A DNA stretch of 29,675 nt from Rubrobacter sp. (lineage in GTDB: Bacteria; Actinomycetota; Rubrobacteria; Rubrobacterales; Rubrobacteraceae): contig JADDPY010000693.1 of the NCBI GenBank assembly GCA_016781635.1, positions 1 to 29,675 of the forward strand. The letters run 5' to 3'. Each line of letters starts with the position of its first letter. Within the stretch, counting starts at the first letter, position 1. Of this stretch, positions 1 through 7,651 are shown in pieces. The translations under genes and the position numbers were made by a program. The notes under the pieces are model-generated. The model was given only the letters and a program-made list of their open reading frames with translations, was not told where the DNA came from and searched no databases.

Positions 1-42
1 CATGAGCGTTCTCGCAGACGAGTGGCGTGGGGGCGACCGCTC

Positions 43-2496
43 CTAGCTGCGTACCTCGGCGCCGAAGGCATCGCGCAGGCGGGTGGAGATGCTATCGAGC
101 TCGCTCTTGACCGCCTCGTCGGTCAGCGTCTCCTCGGCCTGGAAGGTGAAGTTCAAGGCTACGCTCTTCTTGCCCTCGGAAACCTGCGAGCCCTCGTAGA
201 CATCGAAGACGCGCGTCTCGACGAGAAGCGGGCTCGCCAGCGAGGAGATCTCGCGGAGCATCTCCCCAACCCGTACATCCTCATCGACGACAACGGCGAG
301 GTCCATCGAAACGGCCGGCACATTTACGAAAGGTCGGAAGTGGGGCTCGGGGTCCGGATTGGCGAACGCAAGGTCCAGCTCGAAGGCGGCAACGGGCCAT
401 CCTTCCAGCTCGAAGTTCTCGGCGGTCTCCGGATGTACTTCCCCGACCCAGCCGGCTTCCTCGCCGTTCACGAGCACCACAGCGGCCCGACTCGGGTGTA
501 GGAAAGGCTCCGTACGGGGCTCGAAAGTGGCACCGGGGACGAGCCTCTCGGCGATACCTTTCGCCTCGAAGAAGCCCGCCGGCTTCGACGGTACGTTCCA
601 GCCCGCGGCACGGACGGTCCCGGCCAGCAGACCCGCAACCTTATTGGTTTCGCCTACGCCCATGAGGAGCTCCGGTCGTACCTCGGCGTCGAGGCCGACC
701 TGACCGCTCATGCGGTAGCGGAGAGCGTACTCGCGCATCCCCTCGGGCTGCTGACCCGTCGTCTCGAAGACGTGCCCGACCTCGAACAAGCCGCCACCGC
801 GGGCGCCGAAGGAACGGTTGCGAGCGGCGGCGTCGAGGAGGCCCGGCAACAAGGAGCGACGCAGGTTGCTCGCCTCGGCGCTCAACGGATTCTGAAGCTT
901 GAGGGGCGCCTCCCCGTCTTCGGCGAGCCCGAGGTCCCGCGTCCAACGGTCGGGGCCGAAGGGGTAGGTGACGGCTTCGTGTAGCCCGAGATCGGCGAGG
1001 AGGCGTCGCAGGATGCGGAGCCTGCGCTGCTCCGGGGTAAGGCCACCAACCTGCGGGGCCCTCGGCAGGCTTTCGGGGACGTTCTCCAAGCCTATGAGCC
1101 GGCCGACCTCCTCGATCAGATCTGCCTCACGCGTCAGATCGCGCCGGAAGGTCGGAACGGTGACGGAGAGCCGGTCGTCCCCGGGCTCCACCTCGCAGCC
1201 CAGGCCTTCGAGACGCTCGGTGGCGGCGCTCTCCCCCACCGGCATCCCGAGCAGGAGCTCGGCGCGTGCGAGGCGCAGCGGCACCCCCCAGGGCTCGACG
1301 GGCTGCGGGTAGTGGCTGAGGGTGTCGGGGGCGGTTTCTCCGCCGGTGGTCTTCGCGATGAGATCCGTCACTCGGTTCATCGCGTAGTCGACCATGTTGG
1401 GGTCGAGGCCGCGCTCGAAGCGGCCGGAGGCATCGGTGCGCAGGGTGAGGCGCTGCGATGTCTCCATGATGTTGCGTCCCACAAAGGTCGCGACCTCGAC
1501 GAGGACGTCGGTGGTTTCGTCGCCGACCTCGGCGGTCTCGGCCCCCATGACACCTGCCACGACGAGGCCGCGTTCCTCGTCGGCGATCACGAGCATCCCC
1601 TCGTCGAGGGAGCGCGTGTGGCCGTCGAGCATGATCATCTTCTCGCCCGAGTGGGCGCGGCGAACCACGATACCGCCCTCGACCTTGTCGGCGTCGAAGG
1701 CGTGGATGGGCTGGCCGGTTTCTAGCATGACGTAGTTTGTCGCGTCCACGATGGCGTTTACGGGGCGCATACCGGCCGCGTGGATGCGGCGCCGCATCTC
1801 GAGCGGCGCCTTCTCGCCCGGACGGGTGCTGGAGACGCGTCGAAGGTCGTAGCGGGGACAGAGATCGGGGGCTTCGACGCGCAGGGTGTAGGCGCCACTC
1901 GGCTCTCCGGAAGGTTCGAAGCCTGGCTCGCGAACCCGGAACTCTGTTGTCAGGATGGCGGCCAGTTCGCGGGCCACCCCGATCATGCCCCACAGGTCCG
2001 GCCGGTTCGGGTTGATATCGAGCTCCAGGACGGTTTCTCCGACGGGGAAATAGTCAGAGACCGGGCGCCCGACCTCGTAGGAGTCGTCGAGGAGGAGAAT
2101 CCCCGAGTGCTCGGCCGAGATGCCGAGCTCCCGCTCGCTCATCATCATCCCGTGGGACTCCATGCCGCGAAGCTTCGCCTTTTTGAGCTTACGGCCATCG
2201 GCGAGGACGCTCCCCGGCAGGACGACGGGGATACGAGCGCCGGGGTAGGGGTTCGGAGCACCGGCCACGATCTGCACTACCTGCCCACCGAGGTCGACCT
2301 TCGCGACGTTGAGCCGGTCGGCGTTGGGGTGTGGCCCGAACTCGGCCACCTCGCCGACGACTACCTCGCCTTCGAGGACGCCGAAGCGCTCGATCCCGTC
2401 CACCTCCTGGCTGCGCAGCGAGAACAGGTCGGCCAGCTCGCCGGTGGAAAGGTCAAAGTCTACGTACTCGCGGAGCCAGGAAAGCGGGACGCGCAA
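43..2496 (-). CDS. pheT: phenylalanine--tRNA ligase beta subunit
   Basis: Beta chain of the cytoplasmic (alpha-beta)2 enzyme that charges tRNA-Phe. The 817 residues match the usual bacterial length. Seen in order: the N-terminal MRVPLSWLREYV signature, an EMAP-like tRNA-binding domain at about 45-150, the B3/B4 editing and B5 domains in the middle, and a C-terminal anticodon-binding (FDX-ACB) domain from about 725. The start is TTG (2496-2494); a GAGGGAGAT Shine-Dalgarno lies about 6 nt upstream and the protein begins exactly at the conserved family N-terminus. It follows pheS by 27 bp and is the last gene of the operon inside the window. Assignment is secure. Confidence 0.97.
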   Translation of the reverse strand: MRVPLSWLREYVDFDLSTGELADLFSLRSQEVDGIERFGVLEGEVVVGEVAEFGPHPNADRLNVAKVDLGGQVVQIVAGAPNPYPGARIPVVLPGSVLADGRKLKKAKLRGMESHGMMMSERELGISAEHSGILLLDDSYEVGRPVSDYFPVGETVLELDINPNRPDLWGMIGVARELAAILTTEFRVREPGFEPSGEPSGAYTLRVEAPDLCPRYDLRRVSSTRPGEKAPLEMRRRIHAAGMRPVNAIVDATNYVMLETGQPIHAFDADKVEGGIVVRRAHSGEKMIMLDGHTRSLDEGMLVIADEERGLVVAGVMGAETAEVGDETTDVLVEVATFVGRNIMETSQRLTLRTDASGRFERGLDPNMVDYAMNRVTDLIAKTTGGETAPDTLSHYPQPVEPWGVPLRLARAELLLGMPVGESAATERLEGLGCEVEPGDDRLSVTVPTFRRDLTREADLIEEVGRLIGLENVPESLPRAPQVGGLTPEQRRLRILRRLLADLGLHEAVTYPFGPDRWTRDLGLAEDGEAPLKLQNPLSAEASNLRRSLLPGLLDAAARNRSFGARGGGLFEVGHVFETTGQQPEGMREYALRYRMSGQVGLDAEVRPELLMGVGETNKVAGLLAGTVRAAGWNVPSKPAGFFEAKGIAERLVPGATFEPRTEPFLHPSRAAVVLVNGEEAGWVGEVHPETAENFELEGWPVAAFELDLAFANPDPEPHFRPFVNVPAVSMDLAVVVDEDVRVGEMLREISSLASPLLVETRVFDVYEGSQVSEGKKSVALNFTFQAEETLTDEAVKSELDSISTRLRDAFGAEVRS

Positions 2497-2523
2497 AGTG
2501 ATCTCCCTCTGGAAACTAGAACT

Positions 2524-3552
2524 CTAAAACTGCTGAAGGAAGCGGAGGTCGCCCTCGAAGAAAAGACGGAGATCCGGGATGCCGTACCGGACCATCGCCA
2601 TGCGATCCGGTCCCATGCCGAAGGCGAAACCGGTGTACTCCTCCGGGTCGTAGCCCGCTTCGGAGAGTACTGCCGGGTCGACCATCCCCGCGCCGAGCAT
2701 CTCGATCCAGCCGGCGCCCTTGCAGACCTTGCAGTTCGGGTCGCTCCCGCCGCAGATGAAGCAGCTAACATCGAGCTCGACCCCCGGCTCGACAAATTGG
2801 AAGTAGCTCGGCCTCAGCCTGACCTTCACGTCCTCGCCGAAGATGTGCCGGGCCATCGCCGCGAGCGTCCCCTTGAGGTCTCCGAGGGTCAGCCCCTTGT
2901 CTACCGCGAGGCCCTCAATCTGGTTGAACATAGGCGTGTGCGTTGGATCGGAGTCGCGCCGGTAGGTACGGCCCGGACACACGATGTAGACCGGCGGCTC
3001 CTGCGAGAGCATCGTCCTGACCTGCACGGGCGAAGTATGCGTCCTGAGCACGAGCCCGTCGTCCAGAAAGAACGTATCCTGCATCCCGCGCGCCGGGTGG
3101 CCGGGAGGAATGTTGAGCGCGGTGAAGTTGTAGTAGTCCGTCTCGACCTCCGGCCCCTCGGCGACCCTGTAGCCCAGGCCCACGAAGAAGTCGACCACCT
3201 CGTCGATCACCCGCAGCGACGGGTGAAGGCTGCCCTTCGGATACGGCGCACCGGGCAGCGTGACGTCCACCGCCTCGGCCCGGAGCTTCTCCTCCCGCTC
3301 GGCAACCGCAACCTCCGCGAGGCGCTCCGCAAGGGCGGCTTCGATCTCCTTCGTCGCCCTATTCGATGACCCGCCGACGGCCTTACGCTCGTCCTGAGGC
3401 AGATCTCGGATGCTTTTCTTTATCTCGGTAAGGTCAGCCGAACGGCCGAGGTACTTTACGCGTACGGATTCGAGATCCTTCGTGGTGCCCGCCTCCGCGA
3501 GGGCGGAAAGGGCCTCCAATTTCAACTCTTCTATGCGCTCAACCACAGACAT
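2524..3552 (-). CDS. pheS: phenylalanine--tRNA ligase alpha subunit
   Basis: Catalytic alpha chain of phenylalanyl-tRNA synthetase, 342 residues, normal length. An N-terminal coiled-coil arm (about 1-100) is followed by the class II core: the GSLHPSLRVIDEV segment, the EGPEVETDYYNF motif 2 region, a cysteine-bearing CFICGG/CKVCKG stretch leading to GWIEMLGAGM, and motif 3 GFAFGMGPDRMAM near the C-terminus. ATG start. It lies 7 bp after the RNA methyltransferase gene and 27 bp before pheT, so the two subunits are translated from one message. Assignment is secure. Confidence 0.97.
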   Translation of the reverse strand: MSVVERIEELKLEALSALAEAGTTKDLESVRVKYLGRSADLTEIKKSIRDLPQDERKAVGGSSNRATKEIEAALAERLAEVAVAEREEKLRAEAVDVTLPGAPYPKGSLHPSLRVIDEVVDFFVGLGYRVAEGPEVETDYYNFTALNIPPGHPARGMQDTFFLDDGLVLRTHTSPVQVRTMLSQEPPVYIVCPGRTYRRDSDPTHTPMFNQIEGLAVDKGLTLGDLKGTLAAMARHIFGEDVKVRLRPSYFQFVEPGVELDVSCFICGGSDPNCKVCKGAGWIEMLGAGMVDPAVLSEAGYDPEEYTGFAFGMGPDRMAMVRYGIPDLRLFFEGDLRFLQQF

Positions 3553-3559
3553 CTGGCGG

Positions 3560-4243
3560 CTATCCTAGCATACGGCTGTGGGCCTCGTAGAGCAGGATCG
3601 AGGCTGCCACCGCCGCGTTCAGGGAGGGCGCGAGTACGGGGATGGTGATCCTGAAGAAGCAAGCTCCGACAACCTCTTCGGACAGGCCCGCTCCCTCCGA
3701 TCCAACAACGAGAACGAGCTTCCCAACCGGAAGTTCGGCGGGTGCTTCACCCCCTACGGGCATCGCCGCCGCGGAGGCGAAGCCGGCGGCGTGAGCCTCG
3801 TCCAAGAACCTGGTTGCATCGAGCTCTCGAGCCACCGGTGCGTGAAAGAGAGAGCCCATCGTGGCTCGGACCGTCTTGGGGTTGTACAGGTCCGCCGTGC
3901 CGCGTGAGAGTGCGACGCCAGCGCCGAAGGCATGGGCGGCCCGGATGGTAGTGCCGACGTTTCCCGGATCCTGGACACCGTCGAGGAGGACGATCAAGTC
4001 CGTGCTTCGAAGCAGTTCCTCCGCTCGCACGTCGAGGAACGGGAAGAGGGCAACGGGACCGGTCGGGGTGGTGAGGGTGGAGAGCCTGGTGACGGCGTCG
4101 GGCTCGTCGAAAGTTCGGAGCGGGAGTCTGGAGGACTCGCGCACAAGGTTCCGGCCCTCGGCGAGGAAGAGGCGTTCGGCCTCGCGGTGTTTCTTCTGTT
4201 TAAGCTTGGCGAGGCGTTTGATCTCGGCGTTCGAAGGGGCCAC
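3560..4243 (-). CDS. SpoU/TrmH-family RNA 2'-O-methyltransferase (RlmB/TsnR-like)
   Basis: Predicted SAM-dependent ribose methyltransferase acting on rRNA (or tRNA), 227 residues. The N-terminal 50 residues form a basic substrate-binding domain (KRLAKLKQKKHREAERLFLAEG). The C-terminal SPOUT knot shows the three family motifs: DPGNVGTTIRAAHAFGA, VVGSEGAGLSEE and IPVLAPSLNAAVAASILLYE. GTG start, 5 bp after the trkA-type gene; the Shine-Dalgarno is weak, suggesting translational coupling. A SpoU gene just before pheST is common in Actinomycetota. The exact target nucleotide cannot be read from sequence. Confidence 0.9.
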   Translation of the reverse strand: MAPSNAEIKRLAKLKQKKHREAERLFLAEGRNLVRESSRLPLRTFDEPDAVTRLSTLTTPTGPVALFPFLDVRAEELLRSTDLIVLLDGVQDPGNVGTTIRAAHAFGAGVALSRGTADLYNPKTVRATMGSLFHAPVARELDATRFLDEAHAAGFASAAAMPVGGEAPAELPVGKLVLVVGSEGAGLSEEVVGACFFRITIPVLAPSLNAAVAASILLYEAHSRMLG

Positions 4244-4248
4244 TCTCG

Positions 4249-4902
4249 TCAGGTATCGATCTTGTCTATGACCTTTTTGAGGCCACCGACCAGGAGGACA
4301 TCGCCCTCGTTGAGAGATTCGTTAGCGCGCGGCAGGACGCCCTCCTTCCCCTCCGGCTTGACCACCAGCACCGTGAGGCCCTTCTCGCGGGGCAGGTGCA
4401 ACTCCGCAAGGGTCTTGCCGACCCACTTTCGGGGAACCTTCATCTCGATGATCGCCTCGTCGTGGCCGAGCTCCAGGTAGTCCAGAACACCCGGGCTGGA
4501 GATGCGGCGTGCGAGGAACTCACCGAACTCCCTCTCCGGCTCGACCACATGATCCGCGCCGACCCTGTCAAGGACCCGAGCGTGGAGCCGGCTGCTCGCG
4601 CGCGCTATAACCAGCGGCACGTTCAGGTCCTTGAGGATCAAGGTCACCAGCACACCGGCCTGATCGTTGTTCCCGATGACGACCGCTGCCCCGTCGAAGT
4701 TCTCCAGCCCGAGGTCCCGGAGGACCGTTCCCTCGGTTGCATCCGCCGCGATGAGGTTCGCGCCGGGCAACTCGGCGGAGAGGTCCTGGATGCGTTCCTT
4801 GTCGCAATCTATACCGAGGAAGTCGTGGCCCAGGGAGTCCAGGGTCTCCACGAGCGCGGCCCCAACCCGGCCCATACCTATGACGGCAAACTGCTTGCTC
4901 AT
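4249..4902 (-). CDS. Potassium uptake regulatory subunit, KtrA/TrkA type (RCK protein)
   Basis: Cytoplasmic nucleotide-binding subunit that gates a Trk/Ktr potassium channel. 217 residues: an RCK_N Rossmann domain (about 1-135) with GMGRVG at 9-14 and the strand-end acidic residue D32, then an RCK_C domain (about 140-217) ending in GDVLLVGGLKKV. Length fits KtrA (about 220) and not the duplicated 450-residue TrkA of Enterobacteria. ATG start with AGGATG upstream. It begins 4 bp after the channel gene stop and ends 5 bp before the RNA methyltransferase start, so it sits within a tight operon. Ligand (ATP/ADP or NAD) is not decidable here. Confidence 0.93.
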   Translation of the reverse strand: MSKQFAVIGMGRVGAALVETLDSLGHDFLGIDCDKERIQDLSAELPGANLIAADATEGTVLRDLGLENFDGAAVVIGNNDQAGVLVTLILKDLNVPLVIARASSRLHARVLDRVGADHVVEPEREFGEFLARRISSPGVLDYLELGHDEAIIEMKVPRKWVGKTLAELHLPREKGLTVLVVKPEGKEGVLPRANESLNEGDVLLVGGLKKVIDKIDT

Positions 4903-4906
4903 GGCT

Positions 4907-6223
4907 TCATCCTACCGCTATGTCCTCCTCCGGGTACGTGTAACGCCGGGGCTTCGCACGCTCGGCGAGAGCCAGTATAAGGGTGATCGTCCCCACCCGG
5001 CCCGCGAACATCACCAGCGCGACCAAGATTTTTCCAAAACTGCTCAGCTCAGGGGTTACGTCGAGCGAGAGCCCAACGGTCCCGAACGCCGAGGTTACCT
5101 CGAAGAACGCGGGGAGCATAGGGAGGCCGTCGGAGATCATCAGGGCCATGGAAGCGCCTGCCACGATCAGTACGGCCAGAGACGAGAGCGCGAGCACCTC
5201 AGAGACCAGCGTCCCGGAGATTCGCCGGCCGAAAGCCGAGACCTCCTGCTCCCCGCGCCCCTGGGCCACCAGGATCATAAAGATAAGGGCGACGGTAGTG
5301 ACCTTGATCCCACCCCCCGTAGAGACCGGGGCGGCACCTATAAACATGAGCACGGTCTGCACGGTGAGGGTAGGCTCCCGGAGCGCTGTATAGTCGACGG
5401 TCTGGAACCCGGCCGTCCTCGGGGTCACCCCTTGAAAGACGGACTCGGCAAGCTTAGTGCTGATGGTCTCCCCCCCGAGCGTCTCGGCGTTGGTCCACTC
5501 GAGCGCCGCGAAGCTTGCGATCCCGACAGCCAGCAACACCACCGAGGCCACCAGGACAAGCTTGGTGTGAAGGTTGAGATGACGACTGCGCGGGTAGCCG
5601 TACAGGTTAATGAGGACGGGGAACCCAAGCCCCCCCGCCACGATCAGGATCACGAGAATCGAAGTCATTGCCCAGTCGCCGGCGTAGGGATACAACCCCT
5701 CTTCAAGGTTGCTGAAGCCCGCATTGCAGAACGCAGTAATCGCGTGAAAGACCCCATGGCCCAGCGCGCTTACAAGCCCCATGCCGTCGGCGGCGAACCG
5801 TATCGTAAGGAAAACAACGCCGACGAGTTCTAGAGCTATCGTTACGAGCGCGACCTGTCCTATGAGCCGCAGAACGTTGCGGGGCGCATCGGGACTTCCG
5901 AGCTCCTCCCGAACGGTCAACAGATGCCTGAAGCCGAGCCGACTTCTCACCAGAAGCGCGCCGACGGTGGCGGCGGTCATAATCCCGAGCCCCCCGACCT
6001 GCACCAAGACCACCAGGATCGTCTGGCCGGAGATCGTAAGCGTTGATGCGATGGTAACCGGAGAGAGCCCTGTCACGCATACCGCGCTCACCGACAAAAA
6101 GAATGCGTCGAGCCATGATAGCCCGGTACTAGCGAACGGCAGCTTCAGAAGGAGCATACCGATCGTAACGACCCCGGCGAAAGCCAGGACGATAAGTTGA
6201 GGGGCCGAGAGCCGGGAAGACAC
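4907..6223 (-). CDS. Potassium channel subunit, KtrB/TrkH family
   Basis: Membrane-embedded potassium translocating subunit, 438 residues, the KtrB length. All four pore (selectivity-filter) loops are visible: TGLS at 51-54, CNAGFSN at 166-172, TAGFQT at 270-275 and GTVGLS at 381-386. The gating loop of KtrB occurs at about 295-306 (GAAPVSTGGGIK). Many hydrophobic helices lie between these. GTG start with GAAGGGGT 7 nt upstream. It follows rplT by 24 bp and precedes the RCK partner by 4 bp, so channel and regulator are made together, in the middle of a ribosomal protein/tRNA-synthetase operon. Sodium dependence is typical for KtrB but not proven here. Confidence 0.93.
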   Translation of the reverse strand: MSSRLSAPQLIVLAFAGVVTIGMLLLKLPFASTGLSWLDAFFLSVSAVCVTGLSPVTIASTLTISGQTILVVLVQVGGLGIMTAATVGALLVRSRLGFRHLLTVREELGSPDAPRNVLRLIGQVALVTIALELVGVVFLTIRFAADGMGLVSALGHGVFHAITAFCNAGFSNLEEGLYPYAGDWAMTSILVILIVAGGLGFPVLINLYGYPRSRHLNLHTKLVLVASVVLLAVGIASFAALEWTNAETLGGETISTKLAESVFQGVTPRTAGFQTVDYTALREPTLTVQTVLMFIGAAPVSTGGGIKVTTVALIFMILVAQGRGEQEVSAFGRRISGTLVSEVLALSSLAVLIVAGASMALMISDGLPMLPAFFEVTSAFGTVGLSLDVTPELSSFGKILVALVMFAGRVGTITLILALAERAKPRRYTYPEEDIAVG

Positions 6224-6247
6224 CGGTGCGACCCCTTCAGATCTCGC

Positions 6248-6616
6248 TTATGCTGCGGTCTGCTGCAGAGCGCCCTTGGCCTTGTCTACCACCGCTGCGA
6301 AAGCGACAGGCTCGGTTGCGGCGAGGTCGGCCAGAATCTTTCGGTCGAGGTCAACCTCGGCGAGCTTCAACCCGTGTACAAACTGCGAGTACGAGAGGCC
6401 GTGCTCCCTAGCGCCGGCGTTTATTCGCTGGATCCAGAGCGCCCGGAAGTCGCGCTTGCGCTGCTTGCGCCCCGCATAAGCGTAGACTCCGCCCTTCCAG
6501 ACCTGCTCTTTGGCCCGCTTGTACGAGCTGTTCTTTGTCCCCCGGAAGCCCTTGGCCTGCTCTAGGACCTTCCTCCGCTTCTTGCGGGCGTGAAGACTGC
6601 GCGCGACACGCGTCAT
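6248..6616 (-). CDS. rplT: 50S ribosomal protein bL20
   Basis: Large-subunit assembly protein that binds 23S rRNA; in several bacteria it also represses its own operon by binding the leader mRNA. 122 residues with the basic N-terminal extension ([24 protein letters not shown]) and the C-terminal globular domain containing [13 protein letters not shown] and [11 protein letters not shown]. The ATG directly abuts the TAG of rpmI with no gap, so translation is almost certainly coupled. A C-terminal tail of about five residues (LQQTAA) exceeds the common ending. Confidence 0.98.
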   Translation of the reverse strand: MTRVARSLHARKKRRKVLEQAKGFRGTKNSSYKRAKEQVWKGGVYAYAGRKQRKRDFRALWIQRINAGAREHGLSYSQFVHGLKLAEVDLDRKILADLAATEPVAFAAVVDKAKGALQQTAA

Positions 6617-6814
6617 CTATCTCACCCCCAGAAGGCGCTGAACACGCTTCTCATCATTGGAGTGAATGATCGTCGCGGTGTTGAGGCGACGCTTACGCTT
6701 GGAGCTCTTCTTCTCGAGGATGTGGTTGTGACCACTCCTGCGACGCTTGAGCTTCCCTTTTTTCGTGACCTCAAAGCGCCCTGCGGCGCCCTTGTGGGTC
6801 TTCATCTTCGGCAC
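6617..6814 (-). CDS. rpmI: 50S ribosomal protein bL35
   Basis: Small basic large-subunit protein, 65 residues, with the standard MPKMKTHKGAAGRF opening and HILEKKSSKRKRRL core. The start is GTG (6814-6812) with GGAGGG about 7 nt upstream. It lies 109 bp downstream of infC, a gap that holds a two-tier hairpin (see 6857-6892), and is joined end to end with rplT. Confidence 0.98.
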   Translation of the reverse strand: MPKMKTHKGAAGRFEVTKKGKLKRRRSGHNHILEKKSSKRKRRLNTATIIHSNDEKRVQRLLGVR

Positions 6815-6856
6815 GTTTGCCCTCCACGTTTCTCTTGTCTGCTTGTACGGACGAAA

Positions 6857-6892
6857 GGAGGCTTACGGCACGGGAGTAGCCGGTTCGCCTCC
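6857..6892 (-). promoter_or_regulatory. Two-tier hairpin in the infC-rpmI gap, candidate L20/attenuation site
   Basis: On the minus strand an outer GGAGGC/GCCTCC pair (6892-6887 with 6862-6857) encloses an inner CGGC/GCCG pair (6882-6879 with 6869-6866) and a 9-nt loop; a short TTTCG follows. In E. coli the L20 control site also lies between infC and rpmI, which makes a regulatory role plausible, but the shape could equally be a partial terminator. A TACAAT sequence at 6910-6905 just upstream might start a separate rpmI-rplT transcript; no convincing -35 was found. Confidence 0.4.
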
Positions 6893-6923
6893 GAACAGCG
6901 CTAGATTGTACCAGAAGACGCCG

Positions 6924-7523
6924 TTAGCTCCGCGCGGCGCTCGTCTCCTGGCTCTCCTGGAGCTCGCCCTCGCCGCCGTCGGCCTTCGCCTCGGGCTTAG
7001 GCGCAGCTTCCTTCTTCGGCGACACGACCATAATCATGTTGCGCCCGTCGAGGTTCGGCTGGCTCTCTATACGCCCGATCTCGTCGAGATCCGTTGCGAG
7101 CCTGCGCAGGAGCTTCTCGCCGAGGTCCGGGTGCTGCACCTCACGACCACGGAACATAATCGTGACCTTCACCTTGTCGCCGCCGCGCAGAAAACGCTCC
7201 ACGTGCCCGCGCTTGGTGTTGAAGTCGTGGTCCCCGATCTTCGGCCGGAGCTTTATCTCCCGGACGTTAACGTTGACCTGCTTCTTGCGAGCGGCCTTGC
7301 GGACCTGCTCCTTGCGATACTTGTCCTTGCCGTAGTCCATGATCTTGACTACCGGCGGATCCGAGTTTGCAGCAACCTCCACGAGGTCGAGGTCCTTCTT
7401 CTCGGCGAACTCCTGGGCCTCCCTTATGTGCCGGATCCCGAGCTGCTCGCCAGTCTCGGAGATTAAACGCACGGAACGCGCCCTGATTTGCCCGTTGATC
7501 CTTACTTCTTCTTCAGCGGCTAC
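6924..7523 (-). CDS. infC: Translation initiation factor IF-3, with a non-canonical start
   Basis: IF-3 binds the 30S subunit, blocks 50S joining and rejects non-canonical start codons. From the first GTG (7472) the protein is 182 residues, containing DLDLVEVA, PPVVKIMDYGK, the linker and the C-terminal KVTIMFRGRE domain. However, the conserved IF-3 N-terminus (R-I-N-G-Q-I-R-A-R-S then V-R-L-I) is encoded in frame upstream of that GTG. No ATG, GTG or TTG exists in frame there. A perfect GAAAGGAG (7540-7533) is spaced for GTA at 7523-7521 (9 nt) or the ACA before it; other rare options are ATT at 7544-7542 or ATC at 7499-7497. I place the start at 7523 provisionally (199 residues). A basic/acidic low-complexity C-terminal tail of about 25 residues follows the core. 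Confidence 0.9.
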   Translation of the reverse strand, partial: VAAEEEVRINGQIRARSVRLISETGEQLGIRHIREAQEFAEKKDLDLVEVAANSDPPVVKIMDYGKDKYRKEQVRKAARKKQVNVNVREIKLRPKIGDHDFNTKRGHVERFLRGGDKVKVTIMFRGREVQHPDLGEKLLRRLATDLDEIGRIESQPNLDGRNMIMVVSPKKEAAPKPEAKADGGEGELQESQETSAARS

Positions 7524-7554
7524 TGTACACCACTCCTTTCCAATCTCGTAGTCG

Positions 7555-7611
7555 GGGGACCGGTTGCCATTCGTCCGACGCTTATACAGTACCTAAGCGT
7601 GCATGGTCCCC
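7555..7611 (-). promoter_or_regulatory. Nested stem-loop in the infC 5' leader
   Basis: In the RNA made from the minus strand, GGGGACC (7611-7605) pairs perfectly with GGTCCCC (7561-7555), and inside it ACGCTTA (7600-7594) pairs perfectly with TAAGCGT (7584-7578) around a 9-nt loop. The outer stem ends 14 nt before the infC Shine-Dalgarno. Leaders of infC operons are known regulatory targets (L20 leader in Bacillus; IF-3 self-control in E. coli), so this is a candidate control element; it does not match a family I can name. Confidence 0.55.
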
Positions 7612-7622
7612 AACCTGCAACT

Positions 7623-7651
7623 ATTATACCGCGCCCGCACTACTCCCGTCC
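7623..7651 (-). promoter_or_regulatory. Promoter for infC-rpmI-rplT and downstream genes
   Basis: A perfect TATAAT at 7628-7623 is preceded, with an 18-bp spacer, by TGGACG (4 of 6 to TTGACA) lying over the last codons and stop of thrS. Transcription would begin just before the nested leader hairpin. Confidence 0.65.

Noticed and set aside
1..42. ATG at 3-1 on the minus strand as the next operon gene
   Set aside because: Only the start codon is inside the window and its ribosome site is weak; cannot be supported.
1780..3369. 529-codon plus-strand reading opposite pheT and pheS
   Set aside because: Antisense to two certain genes; low-complexity Arg/Asp/Val/Glu translation typical of GC-rich shadow frames.
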